Shown here: positions 1-9,165 of the stretch, one piece after another
Layout of the letters: every line of letters starts with the position of its first letter
How positions within the stretch are numbered: position 1 is the stretch's first letter
From: Chromobacterium amazonense
GTDB taxonomy: Bacteria > Pseudomonadota > Gammaproteobacteria > Burkholderiales > Chromobacteriaceae
Direction: 5' to 3'
DNA length: 64,000 bases
Assembly (NCBI RefSeq): GCF_001855565.1
Contig: NZ_MKCR01000004.1
Location: forward strand, 62,001 to 126,000
Program-made: the position numbers and the translations under genes
The notes under the pieces: generated by a model
The model's database searches: none
Told to the model about the DNA's origin: nothing
The model's input: only the letters and a program-made list of their open reading frames with translations

Positions 1-178
1 CCAGCCGCGATCCGGCTTGCCGCCATAAACAGCAAGCTTATGAATCCGTGCTGACGCTATCCATCCCGCGCTCGCCAAGCGAGCGTCCATGGCGCTCCCT
101 TGAGCCGCCCGTCTTTCCATCTTCAGCGGCGCGCGCCTCGCGCGAGGCCATGCCGCGCCGCCACGCATAGGAGTATTG

Positions 179-1711
179 ATGGTCTTACGCCTGTCGCTAT
201 TGCTAACCGTATTATTCGCGCTGTGGGGCGTCGCCGCCCCGGAGCACATGACCCATACCGCCTCGCAGTGGTTGAGCTTCACCATTTCCCGCTTCGGCTG
301 GTTCTACCTGATGTCGGTGTTCGGCTTCCTGGTGTTCGCGCTGTACCTGGCCTTCGGCCGCTTCGGCCACATCCGCCTGGGCAAGGAGGACGACGAACCG
401 GAGTTCTCACGCATGAGCTGGTTCTCCATGCTGTTTTCCGCCGGCATGGGCATAGGCCTGGTGTTCTGGGGCGTAGCCGAGCCGCTGTCCCACTTCGCCA
501 CCCCGGCAAGCGCGTCCACCGCGCCGGAATCGGCCGAAGCCGCGCGCCTGGCAATGCGCCATGTGTTCTTCCACTGGGGCCTGCATCCATGGGCGGTATA
601 TAGCCTGACCGCGCTGGCCCTGGCCTACTTCAAGTTCAACCGCGGCCAGAAGGGGCTGATCAGTGCGGCCTTCCGTCCCTTGCTGGGAAACCGGGTCGAT
701 GGCCCCATCGGCACCGCCATCGATGTGCTGGCGGTGCTGGCCACCGTCTTCGGCGTCGCCACCACGCTGGGCTTCGGCGCGCTGCAGATCGAAAGCGGCA
801 TGCAGATGCTGTTCGGCATCGCGCCTTCGGACTGGCTGACCGTGGCCATCGTGGTCATCGCCACCGCGCTGTTCCTGCTGTCGTCGCTGACCGGCCTGTC
901 GCGCGGCATCAAGTGGCTGTCCAATCTGAACATCGTGCTAGCCATCCTGCTGTTCCTGGCCGTGGTGCTGCTCGGCCCCACTGGCTTCATCTTCGATACC
1001 TTCACCACCACGCTGGGCGATTATCTGGGCAATCTGACCAGCAGCAGCCTGCGCATGTCGCCGTTCAGCCAGGGCACCTGGATGGCCAACTGGACACTGT
1101 TCTACTGGGCGTGGTGGGTGACCTGGGCGCCGTTCGTCGGCATGTTCATCGCCCGCGTCTCGCGCGGCCGCACCATACGCGAATTCATGGTCGGCGTGCT
1201 GCTGGTGCCGGCGCTGGCCAGCTTCGTCTGGTTCTCCGCCTTCGGCGGCACCGCGCTGGACATGCAATTGTTCGGCGGCGTCGACCTGGTCGGCGCGGTG
1301 AAACATGACGTCTCCACCGCCTTGTACGTGATGTTCGAGCATCTGCCCGGCGGCCATGTCCTGTCCTTGCTGGCCATGCTGCTGGTGATCATCTTCTTCA
1401 TCACCTCGGCCGATTCGGCCACCTTCGTGCTGGGCATGTTCACCAGCGGCGGCAGCCTCAATCCCAGCCACCGCCTCAAGCTGATCTGGGGCGTGCTGCT
1501 GGCCGCCATCGCGCTGGTGCTGCTGCAAAGCGGCGGCCTGAAAGCGCTGCAGGCGGTGCTGATCGTCAGCGCGCTGCCCTTCATGCTGATCATGATAGGC
1601 ATGGCGGTGTCGCTGTACCGCGCGCTGGATGAGGAGGAGCGTGACGGCCGCCGCCGCGAGATCCGTCGCCTGCGCCAGCTGGAAGCGCTGGAAAAACGGC
1701 AGCAGAATTGA
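179..1711 (+). CDS. BCCT family betaine/choline/carnitine-type transporter
   Basis: Inner-membrane secondary transporter of the betaine-choline-carnitine family, which imports quaternary ammonium compounds with sodium or protons for osmoprotection or catabolism. About 510 residues with roughly 12 hydrophobic segments. The family signature lies around residues 305-325 (YWAWWVTWAPFVGMF followed by IARVSRGRTIREF), and the stretch MGIGLVFWGVAEP is near residue 100. A TTG lies three bases upstream, but the ATG at 179 sits 5 bases after a GGAG ribosome site, so I chose the ATG. The C-terminal tail is charged and short (EEERDGRRREIRRLRQLE), so a long osmosensing tail like that of BetP is absent. The substrate cannot be read from the sequence. 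The gene stands alone, 66 bp before yceH. Confidence 0.93.
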   Translation: MVLRLSLLLTVLFALWGVAAPEHMTHTASQWLSFTISRFGWFYLMSVFGFLVFALYLAFGRFGHIRLGKEDDEPEFSRMSWFSMLFSAGMGIGLVFWGVAEPLSHFATPASASTAPESAEAARLAMRHVFFHWGLHPWAVYSLTALALAYFKFNRGQKGLISAAFRPLLGNRVDGPIGTAIDVLAVLATVFGVATTLGFGALQIESGMQMLFGIAPSDWLTVAIVVIATALFLLSSLTGLSRGIKWLSNLNIVLAILLFLAVVLLGPTGFIFDTFTTTLGDYLGNLTSSSLRMSPFSQGTWMANWTLFYWAWWVTWAPFVGMFIARVSRGRTIREFMVGVLLVPALASFVWFSAFGGTALDMQLFGGVDLVGAVKHDVSTALYVMFEHLPGGHVLSLLAMLLVIIFFITSADSATFVLGMFTSGGSLNPSHRLKLIWGVLLAAIALVLLQSGGLKALQAVLIVSALPFMLIMIGMAVSLYRALDEEERDGRRREIRRLRQLEALEKRQQN

Positions 1712-1777
1712 GCGCATGGCGGGACGAACGGCCGATTTGCTGCCATCATCACGCTATCGTCTTGCCATGGAGAAGAT

Positions 1778-2407
1778 ATGGACACGCATCAACTAGACCC
1801 GGCGGAAGTGCGCGTGCTGGGCGCGCTGGCGGAAAAGCAGGCGCTGACGCCGGACGCCTACCCGATGACGCTGAACGGCCTGTCCAGCGCCTGCAACCAG
1901 CTGACCAGCCGCGAACCGGTGATGCAGCTGTCCGAGGCCGACATCAGCGCGGCGCTGGATGCGCTGATCGCCAAGAAGCTGGTGGCCGAGCGCATGCCGG
2001 CCGGCAGCCGGGTGGCCAAGTACGAGCATAGGCTCAACTACGAGTGGAATATCGAAGGCGCCAAGCTGGCCGCGCTGGCCATGCTGATGCTGCGCGGCAC
2101 GCAGACCGCCGCCGAAATCCGCACCCGTTCCGGCCGCCTGTACGCCTTCTCCGGCGTGGAGGAAGTGGAAACCGCGCTGAACGCGCTGGCCGACAAGTAT
2201 CCGCCGCTGGTGATGAAGCTGGAGCGCCAGCCCGGCGAGCGCGAGGCGCGCTGGTGCCATCTGCTGTCCGGCGAGCCCCAAGCCGCGCCGGCGCCGTCGT
2301 GCGAAGTGATAGACGTGGGCCTGACTGGCCGCGTGGCCGCGCTGGAGGCCGAAGTGGCGGCGCTGAAGGCCATGGTGCTGTCGCTGGAGCAGCGGCTGAA
2401 CAGCTGA
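1778..2407 (+). CDS. yceH: YceH family protein (DUF480)
   Basis: 209-residue soluble protein of the YceH/DUF480 family. The N-terminal signature is clear: RVLGALAEKQALTPDAYPMT then LNGLSSACNQ, with RMPAGSRVAKYEHR near residue 75. The family is built from two winged-helix-like domains and has no firmly established function; a DNA- or partner-binding role is inference from the fold. The C-terminus (VAALEAEVAALKAMVLSLEQRL) is a short coiled coil. A good ribosome site (GGAGAAGAT) precedes the ATG, and an intrinsic terminator follows the stop by about 30 bp, so it is probably monocistronic. Confidence 0.9.
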   Translation: MDTHQLDPAEVRVLGALAEKQALTPDAYPMTLNGLSSACNQLTSREPVMQLSEADISAALDALIAKKLVAERMPAGSRVAKYEHRLNYEWNIEGAKLAALAMLMLRGTQTAAEIRTRSGRLYAFSGVEEVETALNALADKYPPLVMKLERQPGEREARWCHLLSGEPQAAPAPSCEVIDVGLTGRVAALEAEVAALKAMVLSLEQRLNS

Positions 2408-2435
2408 GCCGCGCCTCTGCAAGCGCCCTGCCCCC

Positions 2436-2458
2436 AAGCCCGGTTCTGCCGGGCTTTT
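2436..2458 (+). terminator. Intrinsic terminator after yceH
   Basis: Perfect 8-bp stem AAGCCCGG / CCGGGCTT around a TTCTG loop, followed by TTCG. The T-run on the plus strand is short (four T's in all). It is placed correctly to end yceH transcripts. Confidence 0.75.
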
Positions 2459-2554
2459 CGTATTGCGCGGCCGTAACGGCCATGTCGTTCAATGAACTTG
2501 TTTTTTAGAAATCGGTCACTATCTGTTGCGTCTGAACCCAACAGGAAATACCGC

Positions 2555-3085
2555 ATGAAGCATTACGCACTCGCGCTGGCCTTGGCTGGCCTGGCCGGCG
2601 GCGCCCACGCCGCCGATTACATCGCCGGTTTCGGCAACGGCACCCAGCAATTCCAACGCACGCCGGACGGCTTCGGCATCGGCCTGAATCTGGATTACCT
2701 GCGCGACGACCATAAAGGCAGCGCCGGCGGCGCCGGGCTGGAATTCGCGCTGCCGCTCGGCCCGCTGACGGTAGCCGCCGGCGGCAAGCTGATGGCGCTG
2801 TCGCCGGACAGCGGCTCCGCCACCGCCACGCTGATCGGCGGCCGCGCCAGCTTCAATGTCTCGCCCAAGATCAAGCTGTTCGGCCAGGCCTATTACGCGC
2901 CCAGCAGCTTCGCCAGCGGCAGCATCAACCGCGTCAACGACTACGCCGCCGGCGTGCGCTGGAACGCGTTCGGCCCGCTCAGCGTGGAGGCCGGCTACCG
3001 CTACTTCGACATCCGCCGCGACGACGACAGCCGCAGCCGCCGGCTGGCCGACGGCGTCTATCTGGGCGCGGGCTTGAGCTTCTGA
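2555..3085 (+). CDS. YfaZ-like outer membrane beta-barrel protein
   Basis: 176 residues. The open frame extends upstream, but the ATG at 2555 has an AGGAAA ribosome site and opens a signal peptide (MKHYALALALAGLAGGAHA, cut before ADYIAGF). The mature part is made of alternating amphipathic strands rich in Gly, Ala and aromatics, and ends in LSF, the terminal-Phe pattern recognised by the outer-membrane barrel assembly machinery. The segment KIKLFGQAYYAPSSFASG followed by AGVRWNAFGPLSVEAGYRY matches the YfaZ type of small barrel (family knowledge). Function is unknown. The CTAG-flanked repeat element begins six bases after the stop and separates the gene from the hairpin terminator at 3371. 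Confidence 0.75.
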   Translation: MKHYALALALAGLAGGAHAADYIAGFGNGTQQFQRTPDGFGIGLNLDYLRDDHKGSAGGAGLEFALPLGPLTVAAGGKLMALSPDSGSATATLIGGRASFNVSPKIKLFGQAYYAPSSFASGSINRVNDYAAGVRWNAFGPLSVEAGYRYFDIRRDDDSRSRRLADGVYLGAGLSF

Positions 3086-3091
3086 GCCTAG

Positions 3092-3355
3092 GGGCTGTCG
3101 ACGTTTGGTGAGCGGTCGCGCCGGGATGCGTTTTGCGACGAATCGAGGCGTTTCGCGCGCCGCATAGTCATTCTCTGCCAGCGCGGAACAACGAAGAATC
3201 GGCGCGAAAGGCGCCCGGCCCTGCGGGTTTGGCCGCTTTGGGCCGGAAGCCGCGTTGCCCAGCCCTTGCATAGAATGACTATGCGTCGGACTGCGCGCCT
3301 TGCTTCCGGCCCAAATCGGCTCAAACGCGATCCACTCACCAAACGTCAACAGCCC
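3092..3355. mobile_element. MITE-like element with 21-bp terminal inverted repeats and CTAG flanks
   Basis: Ends are GGGCTGTCGACGTTTGGTGAG on the left and the reverse complement of GGGCTGTTGACGTTTGGTGAG on the right (one mismatch in 21). The 264-bp element is flanked on both sides by CTAG (3088-3091 and 3356-3359), the type of 4-bp target duplication used by IS5-group elements. Two more inverted pairs are nested inside: CGCATAGTCATTCT (from about 3161) with AGAATGACTATGCG (about 3271), and GCCGCTTTGGGCCGGAAG with CTTCCGGCCCAAATCGGC. There is no transposase frame, so it is non-autonomous if mobile. Confidence 0.7.
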
Positions 3356-3370
3356 CTAGCGGCCAGTCAT

Positions 3371-3400
3371 GAAAAACGGCAGCTCGCGCTGCCGTTTTTC
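3371..3400. terminator. Bidirectional intrinsic terminator between yfaZ-like gene and pepO-like gene
   Basis: GAAAAACGGCAGC, loop TCGC, GCTGCCGTTTTTC: an 8-bp GC-rich core with A5 on one side and T5 on the other. It can terminate the plus-strand YfaZ-like transcript and the minus-strand M13 peptidase transcript that meet here. Confidence 0.88.
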
Positions 3401-3414
3401 ATTGCCTCATCGAC

Positions 3415-5436
3415 TCACCACCATAGATGGAAACGCTTCTCCGGCGGCAGATACATCTTGTCGCCCGGCTTCACGCCGAAAGCCTGGTAGAACGGGTCGA
3501 GATTGCTGACGGTGCCGATCGGCCGCCAGATATCCGGCGTATGCGGATCGGACACCAGCTGCTGCACCGTGGCCGCGTCGCGGCTCTTGCTGCGCCAGGA
3601 CTGGGCGAAGGCGATGAAGAAGCGCTGGTCGCCGGTCATGCCGTCGATCACCGGCGCGTCCTTGCCGCCCAAGGCGATCTTGTAGGCCTTGTAGGCGATT
3701 TCCAGGCCGGCGTTGTCGGCGATGTTCTCGCCCAGGGTCAGCTCGCCGTTGACGCGGTGGCCCTTCACCGGCTCGAAAGCGCTGTACTGTTTGACCAGTC
3801 GAGCCGTCACTTCCTTGAAATGCTTCTCGTCGGCTGGCGTCCACCAATTGCGCATATTGCCGTCGCCGTCGAACTGGTGGCCCTGGTCGTCGAAACCGTG
3901 GCTGATCTCGTGGCCGATGGTGGCGCCGATGCTGCCGTAGTTGACCGCCAGATCGAAGCGGGGATCGAAGTAAGGCGATTGCAAAATGGCCGCCGGGAAT
4001 ACGATCTCGTTATTGGCGGCGTTGTAGTAGGCGTTGACCGTCTGCGGCGTCATGCCCCATTCGCTGCGGTCCACCGGCTGCCCCAGCCGCTTGGCGTCGC
4101 GCAGGTAATTGAACGCGCTGATCCTCGCCACATTGCCGGTCAGGTCGTCGGCCTTGATCTCCAGCGCGGAGTAGTCGCGCCACTTGTCCGGATAGCCTAT
4201 CTTCAGCATGTACTTTGACAGCTTGGCGTGGGCTTCCTTCTTGGTGGCCGGCTCCATCCAGTCCAGCGTGTCTATGCTCTGGTCGTAGGCCTTCAGCAGG
4301 TTGTGCACCAGCTCATCGGCCTGGCGCTTGGCCTCGGGCGTGAAGTATTTGGCGACATACAGCTTGCCCACCGCCTCGCCCAAGCCATCGTTGACCAGGG
4401 TCACCGCTTTCTTCCAGCGCGGCCGGTCCACGCCGCGGCCAGCCAGCGTCTTGCCGTAGAAGTCGAAATGCGCGGCCACCCACGGCTGGTCCAGATAGGG
4501 CGAATACACATCCAGCGTGCGCAGCGTCAGGTAGTCGCGCAGCACCGCCGGCGGCGTATGCGCCAGCAAGCCGGACAGCTTGGCCAGATAGCTCGGCTGG
4601 TCCAAATTGACATGCGTGGCGGCGGACAACTGCGCGCCGGCCATTAGCCGCGGCCAGTCATAACCGGGCAGAGTCTTGGGCAGATCGGCGACGGCCACCT
4701 TGTTATAGGTCTTTTGGATGTCGCGGTTCTCGACATTGCTCCACTGGATGCGCGCCAGCTTGTCTTCCAGCGCGTAGACCGCCTTGGCGCGCCGTTCGGC
4801 ATGCTTTTCGCCAGCCAAAGTCAGCAGCTTGCCCAGATAACGCTGATACGCCTGGCGCGCCTTGGCGAAGTCTGCCGATTTGCTGAGGTAGTAATCCCGC
4901 TCCATCCCCAGGCCGGACTGGTTCACCCCCGCCAGATAGACCGAAGAGTTCTTCGGGTCTTGCCCCACATAGAAGCGGAACGGCGTATCCACCGGTTGCG
5001 CCTGCAAGCCGGCCATATAGGCCACGATCTGCTGCGTCGACCCCAGGCCGGCGATGGCGTCCAGCTGGGGGCGCAAGGCGCTCAGCCCCCGCTTGGCGAT
5101 GGCGGCCTCGTCCATGAAGCTGCGATACAGGTCCGCGACCTTGCGGCCTTCGGCCGTGGCGGCATCGGCGTGTTCGATGATGTCGCGCACGCGCTGCTGG
5201 TTCAGGTCGTACAGATATTCGGCTACGCCGGTAGAAGAGCGCTCGGCCGGAATTTCTGCCTGTTTCATCCAGGCGCCGTTGGCATACAGCGAGATGTTGT
5301 CCTGGATGCGCAGCGAGTGGTCGATGCCCTTCAGGTCTATGCCATAGGCGCCATAATCGAGTTCTTGAGCCGATCCGGCCCAGGCCGCCTGCAGGCTCAA
5401 AGCTAGAACGAGCGGCAGCAATGTCTTCAAACGCAT
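3415..5436 (-). CDS. M13 family zinc metallopeptidase (PepO/neprilysin-like)
   Basis: 673-residue exported zinc endopeptidase related to neprilysin and bacterial PepO. The ATG at 5436 follows GAGGAAAACC and opens a signal peptide (MRLKTLLPLVLALSLQAAWA); the upstream in-frame extension is not signal-like. The zinc site HEISH is at residues 509-513, followed by GFDDQGHQFD. The third ligand is in GENIADNAGL near residue 569. The N-terminal M13 domain is full length (YDLNQQRVRDII, then the GLGMERDYYL region). The family cleaves peptides in the periplasm or outside the cell. It ends at a strong shared terminator. An S9 oligopeptidase lies 85 bp upstream on the same strand, so joint transcription is possible but not shown. 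Confidence 0.93.
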   Translation of the reverse strand: MRLKTLLPLVLALSLQAAWAGSAQELDYGAYGIDLKGIDHSLRIQDNISLYANGAWMKQAEIPAERSSTGVAEYLYDLNQQRVRDIIEHADAATAEGRKVADLYRSFMDEAAIAKRGLSALRPQLDAIAGLGSTQQIVAYMAGLQAQPVDTPFRFYVGQDPKNSSVYLAGVNQSGLGMERDYYLSKSADFAKARQAYQRYLGKLLTLAGEKHAERRAKAVYALEDKLARIQWSNVENRDIQKTYNKVAVADLPKTLPGYDWPRLMAGAQLSAATHVNLDQPSYLAKLSGLLAHTPPAVLRDYLTLRTLDVYSPYLDQPWVAAHFDFYGKTLAGRGVDRPRWKKAVTLVNDGLGEAVGKLYVAKYFTPEAKRQADELVHNLLKAYDQSIDTLDWMEPATKKEAHAKLSKYMLKIGYPDKWRDYSALEIKADDLTGNVARISAFNYLRDAKRLGQPVDRSEWGMTPQTVNAYYNAANNEIVFPAAILQSPYFDPRFDLAVNYGSIGATIGHEISHGFDDQGHQFDGDGNMRNWWTPADEKHFKEVTARLVKQYSAFEPVKGHRVNGELTLGENIADNAGLEIAYKAYKIALGGKDAPVIDGMTGDQRFFIAFAQSWRSKSRDAATVQQLVSDPHTPDIWRPIGTVSNLDPFYQAFGVKPGDKMYLPPEKRFHLWW

Positions 5437-5521
5437 GGTTTTCCTCTTTTTCTCATGGCCTGCGCCAGCCATTAGCCGGCGCAATGCATGACAATAACGT
5501 GAAACCTTGCGTTTGTCCGCT

Positions 5522-7564
5522 CTACATAAGCCGCTGATACAGATACACCAGCACCCGCGCCAGTTCGGTGGCGGTGTCTTCCTGTCCGGCGTTGCCGGCA
5601 TGGCCGCCACCGTCGGTTTCATAAAAGAGGGCGTCGTGGCCCAGCTCCAAGAGCCGCGCCACCATTTTGCGGGCGTGGCCTGGGTGCACCCGGTCGTCGC
5701 TGCCGCTGGTGGTGAACAAGGCCAGCGGGTAGCGCGCGTCGGCGCGCAGGTTGTGGTACGGCGAATAGGCGGCCAGCGCGGCGCGCTCGGCCTCGTCGTC
5801 CGGATCGCCGTATTCGTCTATCCAGCTGGCGCCGGCCAAGAGCTGGGTGTAGCGCAGCATGTCCAGCAAGGGCACCTCGCACACCACGGCCCGGAACAAT
5901 TCCGGCCGCTGCGCCATGGCCGCGCCCACCAGCAGGCCGCCGTTGCTGCCGCCTTCTATCGCCAGCTTGGCCGGCGAGGTCAAGCGGCGGTCTATCAAAT
6001 CCTCCGCCACCGCGATGAAGTCGTCGAAACTGATCTGGCGCTTGCTGCCTTGCGCCGCCTGGTGCCAGTGCGGGCCGAACTCGCCGCCGCCGCGGATGCA
6101 GGCCAGCACGAAGGCGCCGCCCTTGGCCAGCCAGTGCGGGCCAAAGTTTTCAATGTAGTACGGCAGCATCGGTACCTCGAAGCCGCCGTAGCCGTACAGC
6201 AGCGTCGGCGTCGCGCCATCGAAAGGCGCGTCGCGCCGCCGCACCACGAAGTACGGAATTCGCTCCCCGTCCGGCGCGGTGGCCTGCCACTGCTCGGCCA
6301 CATAGGGCGCGGAATCGAAGGCGGCCGGCTGGCGGCGCAGGCATTCCTGCTCCCCGCTGGCCACGTCCAGCCGGTACAGGCCGCTAGGCGTCAGGAAATC
6401 GCTGTAGGTGTAATACAGCACCTCGCTCTGCCAGGGCTGGTCGGCGATTTCGATCACGCCATCCACCGGAAGAGTCAGCGGCTGCTGGACCCAAACGCCA
6501 TCCTGCTTGGCAAAGCACAGCATGCGGCTCTTCACATTGTCCAGCAGGTTGACCAGCAAGCGGCTGCGCGTGGTTTCCACCATCGCCACCGCCAGCCGCG
6601 GCTCGGGTGCCTGCAGCAATTGCGGCGCCGGGCCGTCACCCAGCAGGCCCGCCAGGCCGACCGCCAGCAGGCTGCCACTGGGGTAAGTCTCGCCGCGCCA
6701 AGCCCAGTCCTCGGCCAGCTTGACGATGAAATCGCCGCCGATGTAGGCCTCGATCTCGGCCTTGGGCGGCAGCGGCAGGGCATGCGCGTCCAAGCCGCCG
6801 TCCAGCAGGTAATAGGTTTTGCGGTAGAAGCCGTCGGAAGCCTCGATCAGGTCGATGGCGCTGCCGTCGCTGTCGAGAAAGCGCCAGGCCGCCGTCATCA
6901 TGGCGTCTTCCGGCGCGGCGAATAGTTGGGTCCAGCCATGCTGGCCATCCTCTGCGCGCTCCACCAGCCACACTTCGCGCGGGTAGCCGGCGCGGGTCAA
7001 GGGCGCGCCCTTCCAGCCGGGGCAGACGAAGACGCTGTCCGGATCGCGCCAGGCGATGTGGTTCTTGCCCTCCGGGAAGCTGAAGCCCTGCTCGACCCAG
7101 CGCCGCGCCTCGACGTCGTACTCGCGCGCCACGGTGGCGTCGCCGCCGCCGTCGGTCAGGTGGACCAGCGCCCGCTCCGGCATCACCGTGCAATGCGACA
7201 CCCCATCCAGATACCAGTCGCGCTCGTCGGCGTCGGCCAGCGCGTCGATGTCCAGCACCGTCTGCCAGTCCTGGCTGCCGGCGCGGTAGGCGTCCAGCGT
7301 GGTGCGGCGGTAAATGCCGCGCGGATGCGCCTCGTCCTGATGAAAGTTGTACAGCCTGCCAGCATGTTCGGAAAAATACGGAATCTGCCGCGTGTCGCGC
7401 AGATCGGCCAGGATGTCTGCCTTCAGTCCGGCGAAGCGCGGATCGGCGTCCAGCACGCTCTCGGTGCGGGCGTTCTGCTCCGCCACCCAATCGGCGGCTT
7501 GGTCGGAATCCAGGCTTTCCAGCCAGGCGTGGGGGTCTTGGGACGGGTTCATGGCGATGGACAT
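5522..7564 (-). CDS. S9 family prolyl oligopeptidase-like serine peptidase
   Basis: 680-residue cytosolic serine peptidase, with an N-terminal beta-propeller half and a C-terminal alpha/beta-hydrolase half. The nucleophile elbow GGSNGGLLVG places Ser at about residue 538; SGSDDRVHPGH supplies Asp near 624 and DGGGHAG the His near 654. The N-terminus has the oligopeptidase pattern (DPHAWLESLDSDQAADWVAEQN) and no signal peptide. The start at 7564 was kept, although another ATG four codons later is possible and neither has a strong ribosome site. The family hydrolyses short peptides, often after proline, but exact specificity cannot be read here. It follows the small secreted hydrolase gene by about 50 bp. 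Confidence 0.9.
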   Translation of the reverse strand: MSIAMNPSQDPHAWLESLDSDQAADWVAEQNARTESVLDADPRFAGLKADILADLRDTRQIPYFSEHAGRLYNFHQDEAHPRGIYRRTTLDAYRAGSQDWQTVLDIDALADADERDWYLDGVSHCTVMPERALVHLTDGGGDATVAREYDVEARRWVEQGFSFPEGKNHIAWRDPDSVFVCPGWKGAPLTRAGYPREVWLVERAEDGQHGWTQLFAAPEDAMMTAAWRFLDSDGSAIDLIEASDGFYRKTYYLLDGGLDAHALPLPPKAEIEAYIGGDFIVKLAEDWAWRGETYPSGSLLAVGLAGLLGDGPAPQLLQAPEPRLAVAMVETTRSRLLVNLLDNVKSRMLCFAKQDGVWVQQPLTLPVDGVIEIADQPWQSEVLYYTYSDFLTPSGLYRLDVASGEQECLRRQPAAFDSAPYVAEQWQATAPDGERIPYFVVRRRDAPFDGATPTLLYGYGGFEVPMLPYYIENFGPHWLAKGGAFVLACIRGGGEFGPHWHQAAQGSKRQISFDDFIAVAEDLIDRRLTSPAKLAIEGGSNGGLLVGAAMAQRPELFRAVVCEVPLLDMLRYTQLLAGASWIDEYGDPDDEAERAALAAYSPYHNLRADARYPLALFTTSGSDDRVHPGHARKMVARLLELGHDALFYETDGGGHAGNAGQEDTATELARVLVYLYQRLM

Positions 7565-7616
7565 CTAGAATCTGTGAATGGCGGCGAGGGTAGCATCTGC
7601 GGACCGGGCTGCCAAA

Positions 7617-8384
7617 TCAGGGCCTGCCATGCGCCAGCATCCAGGCGCCGGCCAGGCTCAGCACCCGGCTCTCGATGCCGTTGTAGCCATGCCAGGCCCA
7701 GGGCTGGCATGGGTCGCCCTCGTTGGCGCCGCCATCCAGCAGCATCAGCTCCCGCGGCGCGTCGGCGCGCAGCCGGTCTATCACCGGCCCCAGGTTGTAG
7801 GCATGGCTGGCGCGGCAGTCGTCGCGGCGGTGCTGGATCATCAGCACCGGGATGGTCAGCCGCTCCAGCGGCAGTTGGGCCAGACTGCCGCGGCCGGCGT
7901 CTATGCTGGAGGTCAGCAGCAGGCCGTCCGCCTTGTCCGGCCGCAGCAGCGCGACCGCCGCCGCCGAGGTGGTGCCGCGGCTGGTGCCGGCCAGCCAGAC
8001 CGGCAGCGCCGCGCCCCGGCGCAGATAATCGACCACGGCGGCGATGTCGGTCGCATGCTCCGGGCTTTCGCGGAAATCGCCGAGCAGGCCGCGCGGCATG
8101 TCGGACGGCCCGTCAACGACCGCCACGCGGAAGCCCATATCGGACCAGCCTTGGCGGGTGCGGACCAGGAAGTTGCCGCGGCCCGCGCCCAGCTCGCCCG
8201 CCGCCGACAACTTGAGCAGCCCCTCGCCTCCTGTGAACAGAATCAGATTGGCGCGCGGCGGCCCCGGCGGCTCCAGCAGCAGGAAACGCAAGCTAACGCC
8301 GGGCCGGGTAGGCAATTCAATCATCCTCTCGGCCCAAGCAGGCAAAGACAGCAGGCAACACAGCAATATGGCGGGACCTCGCAT
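7617..8384 (-). CDS. Secreted alpha/beta-hydrolase-like protein
   Basis: 255 residues with a signal peptide (MRGPAILLCCLLSLPAWA). The segment VWLAGTSRGTTSAAAVALL is an alpha/beta-hydrolase nucleophile elbow with Ser135. An acidic residue in MIQHRRDDCRAS (about 204) and a histidine in WAWHGYNG (about 232) could complete the triad. Cysteines in the DDC and DPC motifs suggest a periplasmic disulfide. The substrate is unknown. It starts 19 bp after the stop of the solute-binding protein gene on the same strand, so the two are probably cotranscribed. Confidence 0.7.
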   Translation of the reverse strand: MRGPAILLCCLLSLPAWAERMIELPTRPGVSLRFLLLEPPGPPRANLILFTGGEGLLKLSAAGELGAGRGNFLVRTRQGWSDMGFRVAVVDGPSDMPRGLLGDFRESPEHATDIAAVVDYLRRGAALPVWLAGTSRGTTSAAAVALLRPDKADGLLLTSSIDAGRGSLAQLPLERLTIPVLMIQHRRDDCRASHAYNLGPVIDRLRADAPRELMLLDGGANEGDPCQPWAWHGYNGIESRVLSLAGAWMLAHGRP

Positions 8385-8403
8385 GGCGCATCCTTTCCGC
8401 GAC

Positions 8404-9111
8404 TTACGGCACCTCGGCCGCGGCCGCCTTGAACCGGGCGATCACTTCGGGCGGGGTGTCCTTATTGAAGGCGGCGTACAGCGCGCTGTCCAGCTTGTCC
8501 AGCTTGATGCCGCGCACCACCCGCTCGCGCGGCAAGCCCAAGGCCTTCAGCTTGCTGGCCAGGCCGGTCTCGGTGGACGGCAGCAGGTCGCAGCGGCCGT
8601 TGACGAACTTCTTGGCGTTGAGCGTGGAGTCCGACGACACCTCCAGCCGCAGAAAGCCCTCGGTCTCCAGATACTCATGCCGATAGTCGTTCAGCACCAC
8701 GCACACGCTGTACTTGCGGGCATCGTCGAAGGCATGTACCTGGATGTCGCCGCGCGCGGCCAGTCGATAGAAATAGACGTCGGTATCCAGAATCTTGAAG
8801 GTGAAATCGAGAAACTGCATGCGCTCGCGCGTCTTGGCGATGGGGAACACCATCGCATACGGATGGCTCTTGGCTTCCTGGTAGGCGCGCGCCCACGGCG
8901 CGGCCTGCAGGACGCTGGGCGGCACCCCTACCTTGCGCATCACCCGCGTCACTTTCTCCACCGTGGTGCCGCCCATCACTTGCCCGTCCGGGCTGACCAT
9001 CACATACGGCGGATCGTCGTCGGTGTAAATGCGCACCAGGTCCAGGCCGGCGGCGGCGGCCGGACACACGCGACACAGCGCCGCCAGCAGCGCGACTGCA
9101 ATCAAGCGCAT
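8404..9111 (-). CDS. Orphan periplasmic solute-binding protein, SBP_bac_3-like
   Basis: 235 residues. A signal peptide (MRLIAVALLAALCRVCPAAAA) precedes a type II periplasmic binding fold of the amino-acid family: VRIYTDDDPPYVMVSPDG at the start, APWARAYQEAKSHPYAMVFP (the usual 'W.R....' ligand-loop region), then KTRERMQFLDFTF. No permease or ATPase gene is adjacent, so it may serve a transporter encoded elsewhere or act in sensing. Such stand-alone proteins are common in Chromobacterium-like genomes (family knowledge). The ligand is not predictable. Confidence 0.75.
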   Translation of the reverse strand: MRLIAVALLAALCRVCPAAAAGLDLVRIYTDDDPPYVMVSPDGQVMGGTTVEKVTRVMRKVGVPPSVLQAAPWARAYQEAKSHPYAMVFPIAKTRERMQFLDFTFKILDTDVYFYRLAARGDIQVHAFDDARKYSVCVVLNDYRHEYLETEGFLRLEVSSDSTLNAKKFVNGRCDLLPSTETGLASKLKALGLPRERVVRGIKLDKLDSALYAAFNKDTPPEVIARFKAAAAEVP

Positions 9112-9165
9112 GCGGCCATGCTCCCATCGGTTTCCACCTCATGGTTATAGCCGCTGCGGCGCCGC

